From: Prado023 sp963706885
GTDB taxonomy: Bacteria; Actinomycetota; Actinomycetes; S36-B12; CAIYMF01
DNA length: 64,000 nt
Direction: 5' to 3'
NCBI GenBank assembly: GCA_963706885.1
Contig: CAVPNX010000029.1
Coordinates: 44,860 to 108,859 of the forward strand
Within the stretch, counting starts at the first letter, position 1. Every line of letters starts with the position of its first letter. Below the pieces are notes generated by a model, which searched no databases, was not told the origin of the DNA, and worked only from the letters and a program-made list of their open reading frames with translations. Made by a program: the position numbers and the translations under genes. Positions 9,306 to 18,008 of this stretch are shown here, in pieces.

Positions 9306-9800
9306 ATGTCAGCCGGCCGCCCATCCCCCGCACCACGGGTCCGGCGACCCGACTCACGACGCCCAGTGCTCTCCGCCCGCGCGGGGGCCGCGCTGGGCGT
9401 CGTCGTCGTCCTGATCACCATCCTGGCCATCCCGTTCCGGGAGTGGATCACCCAGGGCGCGCGGATCTCCGAGCTGGAGTCGCAGGTGGCGTGGCACACC
9501 CAGCGGGTGGCCGACCTCAAGGCGGCGAGCGCGCGGTGGGATGACCCCGCCTATGTGGAGGCCCAGGCCCGCGCCCGGCTGCACTTCGTCCGGCCCGGCG
9601 AGGTCGGGTACGTCGTGCTGACCGAGGAGGAGGTCGCCGCCCCGGAGACCACCCAGACCAGGCCGATGGCCGACGCCCCCACGGGGGGACCGTGGTGGAG
9701 CGCGGTGTGGACCACTGTCGAGCAGGCGGCCGACCCGGCGAGGAAGAGCCCCCCGCCGGCCCCCGCGCCAGCCCAGCCGGCGGAGAGCTACAGCCAGTGA
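9306..9800 (+). CDS. FtsB/DivIC-type septum formation initiator
   Basis: Bitopic cell-division protein that links FtsQ and FtsL at the septum. 164 residues: a basic, Pro/Arg-rich cytoplasmic N-terminus, one transmembrane helix (GAALGVVVVLITILAIPF, about residues 26-43), then a coiled-coil (ISELESQVAWHTQRVADLKA) and the DivIC signature with DPAYVEAQARARLHFVRPGE. A low-complexity tail follows. The ATG at 9306 is preferred because GGAGG (9292-9296) is 9 bases upstream, whereas it would touch the ATG at 9297. Downstream of eno as in mycobacteria; its stop overlaps the next gene's GTG by 4 bases. Confidence 0.88.
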   Translation: MSAGRPSPAPRVRRPDSRRPVLSARAGAALGVVVVLITILAIPFREWITQGARISELESQVAWHTQRVADLKAASARWDDPAYVEAQARARLHFVRPGEVGYVVLTEEEVAAPETTQTRPMADAPTGGPWWSAVWTTVEQAADPARKSPPPAPAPAQPAESYSQ

Positions 9801-10348
9801 CCTCTGCGCAGACGGGTGCCCCGCGGCCGCCTGTCAGCCCCGAGGACCTCGATGCGGTGGCGGTCCAGCTGGGCCGACCGGTCCGGGCGGTCGCGGCGGT
9901 GGCGCACCGCTGCTCGTGCGGTCGGCCGGACGTCCTGATGACCGAGCCGCAGCTGCCCGACGGGACGCCGTTCCCGACCCTGTACTACCTGACCTGCCCG
10001 CGGGCCACCAGCGCGATCGGCACGCTCGAGGCCGACGGGGTCATGCGCGAGATGGCCGACCGGCTGGCCACGGACCCGCACCTGGCCGCGCGCTACCGGG
10101 CGGCCCACGACGCCTACCTGGAGCAGCGCGAGCAGCTCGGGCACGTGGAGCACATCGCCGGGATCAGCGCCGGTGGGATGCCCGACCGGGTCAAGTGCCT
10201 GCACGTGCTCGTGGCGCACTCGCTGGCCGCAGGCCCGGGCGTGAACCCCCTGGGTGACGAGGCCCTGGCCCTCCTGGCCGAACGGGGCATCAGCGCGGAT
10301 GCGGCGTGGGGCGGCACCCCCGGTGGGTGCGTCCCGGAGGTGCCGTGA
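9797..10348 (+). CDS. DUF501 family protein
   Basis: Conserved actinobacterial protein of unknown function, 183 residues. It contains HRCSCGRPDVL and YYLTCPR, cysteines that could bind a metal, and the strongly conserved HVEHIAGISAGGMPDRVKCLH segment that defines the family. GTG start within a GTGA overlap with the DivIC stop. It is translationally coupled on both sides, to the septum initiator and to the exopolyphosphatase, an arrangement shared with mycobacteria that suggests a cell-envelope or phosphate-linked job; the function itself is unknown. Confidence 0.88.
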   Translation: MTSAQTGAPRPPVSPEDLDAVAVQLGRPVRAVAAVAHRCSCGRPDVLMTEPQLPDGTPFPTLYYLTCPRATSAIGTLEADGVMREMADRLATDPHLAARYRAAHDAYLEQREQLGHVEHIAGISAGGMPDRVKCLHVLVAHSLAAGPGVNPLGDEALALLAERGISADAAWGGTPGGCVPEVP

Positions 10349-11337
10349 GCGTCCGTGCGGCTGCCATCGACTGCGGCACCAACTCGATCCGGCTGCTGAT
10401 CGCCGACGTCGACCTGGCAACGCGAACGGCCCGCGACGTCGTGCGCGAGATGGTGGTCGTCCGACTCGGCGAGGGGGTGGACGCCACCGGGGAGTTCAGC
10501 CCCGCTGCTCTGGAGCGCACGTTCGCCGCCTGCGCGGCCTACGGCGACCTGCTTCGTGCAGCCGGTAGCCCGCCTGTGCGGTTCGTGGCCACATCGGCCT
10601 CCCGGGACGTGTCCAACCGCGAGGAGTTCGTCGCCGGCGTGGCCGGGATCCTGGGAGTCCAGCCCGAGGTGATCAGCGGCGAGGAGGAGGGTGCGCTGTC
10701 GTTCGCCGGCGCCACCACGGGCATCCCCGACGACGCCCACGCGCCGTACCTCGTCGTGGACATCGGTGGGGGTTCCACGGAGTTCGTCCTCGGGTCCGCG
10801 CGCCCCACGCACCGCACGAGCGTGGACATCGGCTGCGTGCGGATGACCGAGCGCCACATGGTCGCCGACCCGCCGACGGCTGCCCAGGTCGTGGCGGCGA
10901 CCGCCGACATCGATGCCGCGATCGCCCGGGCGGGCCTCGAGGTCCCCTTCGCGCAGTCGGCCACGCTGGTCGGCCTCGCCGGCTCGGTCACCACCGTCGC
11001 GGCGCTCGCGCTGGGGCTCCCGGAGTACGACGCACGTGCCATCCACCACAGCCGGATCGCCGCTGCCGACGTGCGGCGGGTCAGCGACGAGCTGCTGGCA
11101 ATGAGCCACGCGGACCGGGCCGCCCTGGCGGTCATGCACCCGGGTCGGGTGGACGTCATCGGAGCCGGCGCCCTGGTCCTGCGCCGGATCATGGACGCGA
11201 CCGGGGCGCCCGAGGTCCTGGTCAGCGAGCACGACATCCTCGACGGCGTCGTGTGGTCAGTCGCGGCCGATCATGCGCCGCAGGCGGTACTGGGCCGCGA
11301 TCCAGTTCCCACTTCCGACCCAGTCGCCGAGGCCTGA
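10345..11337 (+). CDS. Exopolyphosphatase/guanosine pentaphosphatase, Ppx/GppA family
   Basis: Removes terminal phosphate from polyphosphate or the 5'-phosphate of pppGpp. 330 residues, the short actinobacterial form with only the ASKHA ATPase-like core. AAIDCGTNSIRLLIAD (phosphate-1 loop) opens the protein, VVDIGGGSTEFVLG is the phosphate-2 loop (about residues 138-151) and GLAGSVTTVAAL the adenosine motif. The GTG at 10345 has CGGAGG at 10335-10340 and overlaps DUF501 by 4 bases. The last 80 bases overlap a small gene on the other strand (11257-11550). Polyphosphate versus pppGpp preference cannot be read from sequence. Confidence 0.92.
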   Translation: MSVRAAAIDCGTNSIRLLIADVDLATRTARDVVREMVVVRLGEGVDATGEFSPAALERTFAACAAYGDLLRAAGSPPVRFVATSASRDVSNREEFVAGVAGILGVQPEVISGEEEGALSFAGATTGIPDDAHAPYLVVDIGGGSTEFVLGSARPTHRTSVDIGCVRMTERHMVADPPTAAQVVAATADIDAAIARAGLEVPFAQSATLVGLAGSVTTVAALALGLPEYDARAIHHSRIAAADVRRVSDELLAMSHADRAALAVMHPGRVDVIGAGALVLRRIMDATGAPEVLVSEHDILDGVVWSVAADHAPQAVLGRDPVPTSDPVAEA

Positions 11338-11550
11338 GGCCAGCGGGCCGGGCAGCACCAGCGCCAGGATCCAGGGCAGGGGCAGCCCGACGGCGCTGAG
11401 CACGATCACGGCTGCGGCCATGAGCAGCAGCACGACCCAGCGCCGGGCCTTCGGCCGCGTCTCGAACATGAGTTGGTCGCGGCCCGCGGAGAGCAGGTTG
11501 AGCACGAACGTCGGGACGAAGATGCAGGCGAAGACGATCAGGGGGTCCAT
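11257..11550 (-). CDS. Small two-helix membrane protein
   Basis: Hypothetical integral membrane protein of 97 residues. Hydrophobic segments PLIVFACIFVPTFVLNLLSA (residues 3-22) and WVVLLLMAAAVIVLSAVGLPLPWILALVLPG (about 39-69) are separated by a charged loop; the C-terminus is basic. The ATG at 11550 has GGAGG about 5 bases upstream on the minus strand. Its 3' end overlaps the end of the Ppx gene by 80 bases. The hydrophobic pattern and the Shine-Dalgarno site argue that it is real, but no family was recognised. Confidence 0.6.
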   Translation of the reverse strand: MDPLIVFACIFVPTFVLNLLSAGRDQLMFETRPKARRWVVLLLMAAAVIVLSAVGLPLPWILALVLPGPLASGLGDWVGSGNWIAAQYRLRRMIGRD

Positions 11551-11581
11551 CGGCACCTCCCGTCACCCGTAGGCTGTGGCC

Positions 11582-12097
11582 ATGCCGAGCCTTGCCGTCA
11601 CCGTCATCGGCCGGGACCGCCCGGGCATCATCGCCGAGGTTACCGGCGTCCTGGCCGGCCTGGGGGGCAATCTCGAGGATTCCTCGATGACCCTGCTCCG
11701 GGGGCACTTCGCGTGGACCCTGATCGTCGACATCTCCGTCACGGCCGACGAGCTCGCCGCGCGGCTGGCACACCTGGCCGCCGACGGCCTGGTCGTGTCC
11801 GTGCTGCCGGTCGGACCCGAGGAGGCCCACGCCGGTGAGCCGGGCTATGTCCTGAGCGTGCACGGAGCCGATCGCCCGGGGCTCGTCGCCGGGGTCACTG
11901 CCACCCTGGCAAAGCACGGGGGGAACATCACCGACCTGTCCACGAGGCTGGGCCATGGCGGGCTGTACATCCTGGTGGCCGAGGTGAGCCTTCCCGCCGG
12001 TGTCGACGTGGTCGCCCTCGGGGCGCAGCTGTCCGAGGCCGGCCGGAACCTGGGCGTGGGGGTCTCGCTGCGTCCGGCCGACTCCGACGTCCTGTAG
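11582..12097 (+). CDS. Double-ACT-domain protein, GcvR-like
   Basis: 171 residues made of two ACT domains and nothing else. Each begins with the amino-acid-binding motif: VTVIGRDRPGIIAEVTGVLA (residues 6-25) and SVHGADRPGLVAGVTATLAKHG (about 88-109). Proteins of this shape are annotated as glycine cleavage repressors or ACT regulators that bind amino acids. A GTG at 11576 is an alternative start. It is followed after 5 bases by def. The ligand and target are unknown. Confidence 0.82.
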   Translation: MPSLAVTVIGRDRPGIIAEVTGVLAGLGGNLEDSSMTLLRGHFAWTLIVDISVTADELAARLAHLAADGLVVSVLPVGPEEAHAGEPGYVLSVHGADRPGLVAGVTATLAKHGGNITDLSTRLGHGGLYILVAEVSLPAGVDVVALGAQLSEAGRNLGVGVSLRPADSDVL

Positions 12098-12102
12098 CCC
12101 TC

Positions 12103-12654
12103 ATGGACGACGCGCACCCCCTGAGGTTGCCCATGCCGGACCTGCCCGTGGGGCGGGTCCTGCCCGTGGTGGTCGCACCCCACGAGGCGCTGGCATCCCG
12201 CTGCATGGAGGTGGACCCGGCCGACCCGGAGGTCACCCAACTGGCCGCCGACCTGATCGCCACGATGCGTGTGTCTCCCGGGTGCGTGGGCCTGGCTGCC
12301 AACCAGGTGGGAATCGGGTGGCGCGTGTTCAGCCTGGACGTCTCCCGGCACCCCAAGGCCCGGACCAGCCATGGCGAGTTCGTGCTCGTGAACCCGGTCG
12401 TCGTGGCCGCCTCCCGCAACGAGCGGGGCCGTGAGGGCTGCATGTCCGTGCCGGACTTCACCGGCGACGTGCGCCGGGCCACGCGGATGACCGTGTCTGG
12501 CTCACTTCCGGGGTCGGGTGCGCAGGTCACGCTGACCACGGATGCGTTCGAGGCGCGCGCGCTGCAGCACGAGATCGACCACCTCGACGGGCTGCTCTTC
12601 CTCGACCGGGTCGCCGGCGCGCACGCGATCCACCCCCGCACCACGTACCTTTGA
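12103..12654 (+). CDS. def: Peptide deformylase
   Basis: Removes the formyl group from nascent proteins; metal-dependent. 183 residues. All three catalytic motifs are present: GLAANQVGIG (motif 1), EGCMSVP (EGCLS-type, Cys metal ligand) and QHEIDHLDG (HExxH ligand pair and catalytic Glu). An N-terminal extension of about 15 residues precedes the core. The ATG at 12103 lies 5 bases after the ACT gene, so both are probably on one transcript. A tRNA gene follows 22 bases downstream. Confidence 0.96.
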   Translation: MDDAHPLRLPMPDLPVGRVLPVVVAPHEALASRCMEVDPADPEVTQLAADLIATMRVSPGCVGLAANQVGIGWRVFSLDVSRHPKARTSHGEFVLVNPVVVAASRNERGREGCMSVPDFTGDVRRATRMTVSGSLPGSGAQVTLTTDAFEARALQHEIDHLDGLLFLDRVAGAHAIHPRTTYL

Positions 12655-12676
12655 GCCGGTCGCCGCACGAGGAGCG

Positions 12677-12750
12677 GCCCCCGTAGCCCAATTGGCAGAG
12701 GCAGGCGGCTTAAAACCGCCCGAGTGTGGGTTCGAGTCCCACCGGGGGCA
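12677..12750 (+). tRNA. tRNA with anticodon UAA (reads UUA, Leu) but a short variable loop
   Basis: A full cloverleaf can be drawn: acceptor stem 12677-12683/12743-12749 (7 perfect pairs), D arm 12686-12702, anticodon stem GGCGG/CCGCC with loop CTTAAAA (anticodon TAA at 12711-12713), a 5-nt variable loop 12721-12725, T stem GTGGG/CCCAC with loop TTCGAGT, and discriminator A at 12750. CCA is not encoded. UAA implies leucine, but leucine tRNAs normally have a long variable arm, which this lacks. See findings. Confidence 0.9.
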
Positions 12751-12816
12751 CGCGACGCGACGCGCACGCGATGCAACCCAACGCCGTCGCACGCCTGATG
12801 ACCGCGTGCGGCGCAG

Positions 12817-13509
12817 TCAGGGGATCCAGACCGCCGCGTCGTGGGCGAAGTGGACACGTCGCGGGTCGAAGGCCAGCAACCGATCGAGCCAGGGACTGGG
12901 GTCGGGCAGCGGCGGGCCGTGGCCGCGGTCGCGTGCTTGGGCGGCCAGGACGTCGGCCGACCACAGCGAGGCCGTGTCGTGGGCCTGGCCGGCCAGCACG
13001 ATCGACCCGTCCTCGCACTCCAGGACCACCGATTGGTGCCCCTCGACGTGGCCGGGGGTGGGGATCACGTGGACGCCCGGAGCGATCTCCGCCTCGCCGT
13101 CGAGCATCTCGTACTGGGCATTCGGGAAGTCCACCAGCTCCACGAAGGTGTAGTTGGGCTCACGGACGGCATCCCACTCACGACGCTGGCAGTGGATCGG
13201 TCGACCCGCGAACAGCGGGTTGCCGCCGATGTGGTCGAAGTGCAGGTGGCAGTTGACGACCAGGTCGATGTCGGCGATGGACAGTCCCATCGTCGCCAGG
13301 GCCCGTTCGAGGGGGATCCGCCGCGGTCGGTACCAGGCCTCGGTCTCCTCGTCGGCCTCTCCGAGGCCGGTGTCCAGCAACAGCAACCCGGCGGGTGTGC
13401 GCGCCACGTAGGCCAGGACCTGCTCCACGCGAGGATGGCCGGAGATCGTCTCGGCGCCGGGACGGATGAAGGTGCCCAGATCGAGTCGAGCGACGTCCTC
13501 GATCCGCAT
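12817..13509 (-). CDS. Metallo-beta-lactamase-fold hydrolase, lactonase-like
   Basis: 230-residue metallo-hydrolase. The zinc-binding motif HLHFDHIGG (HxHxDH, about residues 95-103), a second-shell TPGHVEGHQSVVL and a late Asp/His (GQAHDTAS) match the N-acyl-homoserine-lactonase-like branch of the superfamily. N-terminal residues include LLLLDTGLG, the usual beta strand before the active site. The ATG at 13509 gives the natural length; the frame is open much further upstream only as a shadow of the next gene. The substrate is unknown; quorum-signal lactonase is only one possibility. Confidence 0.84.
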   Translation of the reverse strand: MRIEDVARLDLGTFIRPGAETISGHPRVEQVLAYVARTPAGLLLLDTGLGEADEETEAWYRPRRIPLERALATMGLSIADIDLVVNCHLHFDHIGGNPLFAGRPIHCQRREWDAVREPNYTFVELVDFPNAQYEMLDGEAEIAPGVHVIPTPGHVEGHQSVVLECEDGSIVLAGQAHDTASLWSADVLAAQARDRGHGPPLPDPSPWLDRLLAFDPRRVHFAHDAAVWIP

Positions 13510-13631
13510 GGGCCTGGATGCTACGCGCCAGTTCGGCAGGACGCACCCGAGCCCGGGTGCGAGACCAGCCCCCCGCCGCGCAACGCAGGACGCGGCGCAC
13601 GCAGGTGTGAGGCGTGTCGTTGCGGGGAACA

Positions 13632-13651
13632 AACGTGCTGAATCGCACGTT
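13632..13651. promoter_or_regulatory. Inverted repeat in the promoter region of the BI-1 gene
   Basis: AACGTGC (13632-13638) and GCACGTT (13645-13651) form a perfect 7-bp inverted repeat with a 6-base spacer, 72 bases before the Bax-inhibitor gene. It is a plausible operator for a dimeric regulator. The regulator is not known. The rest of the 213-base gap has no recognised element. Confidence 0.35.
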
Positions 13652-13722
13652 CTGTGGTTCAGTGTAGGAACGGCCCCGCACCGAGGGGCCAACTTCTTTC
13701 GACGTGGAGGTCGAACGCAGCG

Positions 13723-14652
13723 ATGGCAGACACAAGGACCAACAAGAACCCCATCTTCCACAAGCTCGACGAGCAGACGTCGGGCCAGAGCGGATTCGCG
13801 TACGCGGAGGGGGTTCAGGCCTACGGACAGGCAGGCCAGCAGGGCGGGCCGGCGCAGCAGCCGTACGCCCAGCAGCCGTACCCGCAGGCCCCCTACGGCC
13901 AGGTGCCCGGCCAGGTTCCCCCGCCGGTCCCGATGGGCCCGCCCACGGGGTCGGTCTTCGAGCCGATCACCAACCGGATGACCATGGACGACGTGATCGT
14001 GCGCTCCGGCATCTCGATCGCCGTCCTCATCCCGTTCGCCATCCTCGGCTGGGTCACCGCCCCCACGATGCCGTGGCTGTACTTCGGCGCGATGTTCCTC
14101 GGCCTTGGCCTCGGCCTGGCCAACGCCTTCAAGAAGGCCGTGAGCCCGCCGCTGATCCTGGCGTACGCGGCCGTGCAGGGCGTGTTCCTCGGCGGCATCA
14201 GCTACGCCTACGACCAGTGGGCGCAGGGCACCGGCTACGAGGGCCTGGTCTCCCAGGCGATCATCGGCACCCTGGTCGCGTTCGTCACGATGCTGGTGCT
14301 CTACCGCAGCCGTCTGGTCAAGGTCGACGGCCGGTTCAAGAAGATGATGATGGTCGCGTTCGTGTCGTACTTCGCGATCGCCCTCATGTCGTTCGTCTCG
14401 TCGTTCTTCGGCGTGGGTGGGGGCTTCGGCTTCTACGGCGTGGGCACCCTCGGGCTCATCCTGTGCGCCTTCGGCGTGCTGCTCGCGTCCTTCAGCCTGA
14501 TGCTGGACTTCGACTCGATCGAGCGCGGCGTGAAGATGGGCCTGCCCGAGCGCGAGTCGTGGCGGATGGCCTTCGGCCTGCTGGTCACCCTGATCTGGCT
14601 GTACCTGGAGATCCTGCGCCTGCTGGCGATGCTCGCCGCCAGTCGCGACTGA
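13723..14652 (+). CDS. Bax inhibitor-1/YccA family membrane protein
   Basis: Integral membrane protein of the TMBIM/BI-1 family, which includes pH-sensitive calcium leak channels. 309 residues: an 85-residue hydrophilic N-terminus rich in Gln, Pro, Gly and Tyr (PYAQQPYPQAPYGQ region), then about seven transmembrane helices including GFYGVGTLGLILCAFGVLLASF and a conserved LDFDSIERGVKMGLP-like loop. The disordered N-terminal tail is common in actinobacterial members. GGAGG at 13706-13710 lies 12 bases before the ATG. It ends just before a strong hairpin at 14662-14697. Confidence 0.9.
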   Translation: MADTRTNKNPIFHKLDEQTSGQSGFAYAEGVQAYGQAGQQGGPAQQPYAQQPYPQAPYGQVPGQVPPPVPMGPPTGSVFEPITNRMTMDDVIVRSGISIAVLIPFAILGWVTAPTMPWLYFGAMFLGLGLGLANAFKKAVSPPLILAYAAVQGVFLGGISYAYDQWAQGTGYEGLVSQAIIGTLVAFVTMLVLYRSRLVKVDGRFKKMMMVAFVSYFAIALMSFVSSFFGVGGGFGFYGVGTLGLILCAFGVLLASFSLMLDFDSIERGVKMGLPERESWRMAFGLLVTLIWLYLEILRLLAMLAASRD

Positions 14653-14661
14653 GTCACCGCA

Positions 14662-14697
14662 AGAGGGCCCCGCAGCGCAGGTGCTGCGGGGCCCTCT
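14662..14697. terminator. Strong bidirectional hairpin between convergent genes
   Basis: A perfect 15-bp stem (AGAGGGCCCCGCAGC, 14662-14676, with its complement at 14683-14697) and a 6-base loop. It lies 10 bases after the BI-1 stop and 29 bases after the end of the converging hydrolase. No long T-run; GC-rich intrinsic terminators like this are common in actinobacteria. Confidence 0.85.
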
Positions 14698-14725
14698 GCA
14701 CGTCTGGGGCAGGAGCCCGCAGCGC

Positions 14726-15664
14726 TCAGCCGATGGTCCGCTCCAGGAAGGCCAGCACGTCGGCCTGGACCTCATCACGGTTCGTCTCGTTGACCAACTC
14801 GTGACGGGCGCCGGGGTAGATCCGGACCTCGACGCCGCTCAGGCCGGCGGCCCGAAGCTCGTCGGCCAGCTTCTGCACTCCCTTGCCCTTGCGCCCCACG
14901 GGATCCGCGTCCCCTGCCGTGAGCAGGATCGGCAGGTCCTTGGGCGCCACGTCCCCGAAGCCGGTGTGGGCCACGGTCTCCCGTCCACCGATGAAGTCCA
15001 CCCAGGCCTGATTGCTGAACCGGAACCCGGTGCGGGGGTCCGCGAGGAAGATGTCGACCTCGGCCTCATCACGCGTCAGCCAGTCCGAATCGGTGCGCGT
15101 CGGGCGGAAGCCGAGGTTGTACGGTGCGAAGGCGAGGTCGTCGAGGATCGCGCTGCGACCGCGCGGGCCGTGCAGCCGGCGTTCGACCCGGGCCGCCTGC
15201 AGGAAGGCCTCGTAGCTGATGCCCCCCGGGGCGTCGGAGCCGGTGAGGACGACGGCGTCCCACGGCGACGGCGCGTGCAGGGCCAGGGCGGACTGGGCGA
15301 CGAAGGAGCCCATGCTGTGGGCGAAGAGCGCCACCCGTCGGCCCGCGCCGTCGTGGCCGGCGCGACCGATCTCCGCGCGGACGGCCAGCAGGTCGGTGAC
15401 GACGAGGGTGAACCCGTCCTCGTCGGCGAAGTGCCCGAGGTCCTCGTCGGTGCGCGCCGTGCCGCCATGTCCGCGGTGATCGTGGGCCCACACGGCGAAG
15501 CCCGCATCGACCAGGTGCCCGGCCAGCCGGGCGTAGCGGCCGGCGTGCTCGGCCATCCCGTGGCTGATCTGGACAACCCCTCGTGGCTCATCGGCCGGGC
15601 GCCAGCGTCGGACGTGCACGGACACGCCGTCGGGCATGGGCAGGTCGAACTCGTCGGTGCGCAT
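14726..15664 (-). CDS. Alpha/beta hydrolase, monoacylglycerol-lipase-like
   Basis: 312-residue cytoplasmic serine hydrolase. Oxyanion segment VVQISHGMAEHAGRYARLA, nucleophile elbow AHSMGSF (Ser about residue 113), catalytic Asp in TAGDADPVG and His in YPGARHELVNE make up the triad, and the cap region between is of the hydrolase_4/monoglyceride-lipase type. Likely acts on short or monoacyl glycerol esters or lysophospholipids; the substrate is inferred from family only. The ATG at 15664 gives the proper N-terminus; upstream open frame is a shadow. Confidence 0.88.
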   Translation of the reverse strand: MRTDEFDLPMPDGVSVHVRRWRPADEPRGVVQISHGMAEHAGRYARLAGHLVDAGFAVWAHDHRGHGGTARTDEDLGHFADEDGFTLVVTDLLAVRAEIGRAGHDGAGRRVALFAHSMGSFVAQSALALHAPSPWDAVVLTGSDAPGGISYEAFLQAARVERRLHGPRGRSAILDDLAFAPYNLGFRPTRTDSDWLTRDEAEVDIFLADPRTGFRFSNQAWVDFIGGRETVAHTGFGDVAPKDLPILLTAGDADPVGRKGKGVQKLADELRAAGLSGVEVRIYPGARHELVNETNRDEVQADVLAFLERTIG

Positions 15665-15716
15665 GGCGGCGACCCTAGCCCAGCGCGCTGGTTCCAGCGG
15701 CGCCGCGACAGGTTGG

Positions 15717-15947
15717 CTACTGGACCCGGCGGGCGGCCTTGACCTTGTCCATCTCGTGGATGATCGCGGTCGCGTACCCGTGGGACAGCTCATGCTCGTC
15801 GCGCAACCAGTTGACCCGGTCGTCGAACCGGGTGAAGGACGGACCATCCTCGACCACGGCGAACCACTCCTTCATCGGCTTGCCGGTCGCCTCGGGGACA
15901 CGTTCGACAAGCAGCTGGTGGGTCTCCTCGGAGTGGTGCAGGGTCAT
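15717..15947 (-). CDS. DUF4287 small protein
   Basis: 76-residue soluble protein that is one DUF4287 domain: HHSEETHQLLVERVPEATGK, then a Trp-containing turn and LRDEHELSHGYATAIIHEMDK. Members occur alone or fused to DUF5655 and have no established function. The ATG at 15947 is preferred over the one at 15953 because AAGAGGAG lies about 7 bases before it and would touch the latter. It stands 52 bases upstream of the hydrolase gene on the same strand. Confidence 0.78.
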   Translation of the reverse strand: MTLHHSEETHQLLVERVPEATGKPMKEWFAVVEDGPSFTRFDDRVNWLRDEHELSHGYATAIIHEMDKVKAARRVQ

Positions 15948-16039
15948 GGGCATCTCCTCTTGGCCGGCGTTCTGGTCCTACCGTAACCCTCGTGGAGGGT
16001 GTGGTGCCAGCGCACCCCGGTACCGGGTAGCGTGCCGGG

Positions 16040-16402
16040 GTGAGCCTGCTCGATCCGACTCCAGCGCCGGAGGATCCTGACCGCCTGATCCTTGAGGCCA
16101 CGCGGACCTGCGACCGGCTGCGGTCGATGTCCCTGGTGCGTCTGGCGGCGTCCCTGCCGGACGGCCGGAGCCGGGCTCGCGCCGCGTTCGATCTGGCCCA
16201 GTCGCTGGCTGACGAGGGCGCCGTGCTGGCTGGGCGACCCACCCGGACCCTGCCGGACCTGGCCGACCCGGCCGCCGGGGACGTCCTGGCGGTCTGCGCC
16301 CAGGACCTCGCCGAGGAGGTCGCCGATCACCGGGGCGACGCCGCGGCGGTGGCCTGCCGACACGCGGTCGAGGGCCTCATCGCCCTGCGCCAGTCGCTGT
16401 GA
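16040..16402 (+). CDS. Hypothetical protein, helical, 120 residues
   Basis: No family recognised. A small, soluble, Ala/Leu/Arg-rich and probably all-helical protein starting with GTG at 16040. Codon use matches the neighbours (strong GC at third positions), and it fills a gap between divergent and convergent genes, which supports a real gene. No transmembrane segment, signal peptide or catalytic motif is visible. A weak GGG-type ribosome site precedes it. Confidence 0.6.
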   Translation: MSLLDPTPAPEDPDRLILEATRTCDRLRSMSLVRLAASLPDGRSRARAAFDLAQSLADEGAVLAGRPTRTLPDLADPAAGDVLAVCAQDLAEEVADHRGDAAAVACRHAVEGLIALRQSL

Positions 16403-16430
16403 GCCCACGTCGCCCGACGACCGGTGGGAG

Positions 16431-17242
16431 TCAGGACGGCGCGGCGGTGATGGCCCGGCGGCCCCGGTGCGGCGTCAGTCCCAGCGCCGCGAGGACCGGG
16501 GCAACCAGGGTGGCGCCGAGCCGGCGGTAGCCCATGGAGGAGGGGTGGAAGCGGTCCGGGCCGAAGAACGCCTCGGCGTTGGCCTCGAACTCCGGACCCA
16601 GCAGGTCGTAGAGGCTCACGGGCCGGGCTCCCACCCGGGTCGCGGCCCGGCGTTGCGCGGCGGCCAGTGAGCGTGAGCGCTCCCGTGCCACCCACTTCAG
16701 CGGGGGGCCCACGGGGCGCACCGTGCCGAGGTCGGGGCAGGTGCCGACCACGACTGCCGTCCCCGCGTCGATGAGCCGGGCGATGGCGGTCTCCAACCGT
16801 CGGGCGGCCAGCGCCCGGGGCACCATGTGGGTCACGTCGTTGGCCCCGACGATGATCACAGCCACATGCGGTCGTGCGCTCAGGCATCGGGTCACCTGGC
16901 GGTCGAGGTCGGAGGACCGCGCACCCACGACGGCGTGGTTGGTCATGGTCACCGGGCGTCCGCTGGACTCCAGCACGGCGCGCACCAGGACCCCGGCCAC
17001 CGTGTCGGCGGCGGTGTCCGCGCCCAGCCCGGCGGCCACGGAGTCGCCGAGCACGGCCAGGCGGATGGACGTGCCCGTGCGCGGGCCGAAGCGGCCGTCC
17101 TGGTACGGCGGGACTCCCTGCTGCGGACCGATGTCCCGCTTGACCGCCCGAGCCTGGGCCGCCAGAACCCCCAGGCTCGCCGCGACCGCCCCCGCCATCC
17201 CCCCGCTGCCCCAGGCCGCTGAGCGGCGGGAGACCCCCCGGG

Positions 17243-17246
<4 letters not shown>
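16431..17246 (-). CDS. SGNH/GDSL-type esterase
   Basis: 271-residue SGNH hydrolase. A short hydrophobic N-terminal stretch (GGMAGAVAASLGVLAAQA, about residues 15-32) suggests membrane anchoring or export. Block I LAVLGDSVAAGLGA carries the Ser nucleophile, block III VGANDVTHM the Asn, and block V DRFHPSSMGY the Asp-His pair. The substrate is unknown; relatives are lipases or esterases of acetylated sugars. Its ATG overlaps the msrA stop by 4 bases (ATGA), so it is translated from the msrA message. Confidence 0.86.
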
Positions 17247-17911
<665 letters not shown>

Positions 17912-17971
17912 ACCCCAAGGGTCGCCCTCGGGTGGGGTCGACGCAAGTGCACCGGGTTGCCCGGGTGCGTC

Positions 17972-18008
17972 CGGTAACGCCCTGAATCGCTGCGGGGCCG
18001 CGTTACCG
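17972..18008. promoter_or_regulatory. Inverted repeat in the msrA/sugar-operon divergent region
   Basis: CGGTAACG (17972-17979) and CGTTACCG (18001-18008) are a perfect inverted repeat 21 bases apart, followed by a related CGTTATC. The site lies about 155 bases before the solute-binding protein start and could be the operator of a sugar-responsive repressor. It does not match the DasR consensus. The remainder of the 250-base region shows GTTCCG repeats (18038-18080) and nothing else recognised. Confidence 0.35.

Noticed and set aside
12817..14778. Long minus-strand frame joining the MBL protein to extra sequence opposite the BI-1 gene
   Set aside because: Only the part from the ATG at 13509 is protein-like; the rest mirrors the BI-1 gene and contains the terminator.
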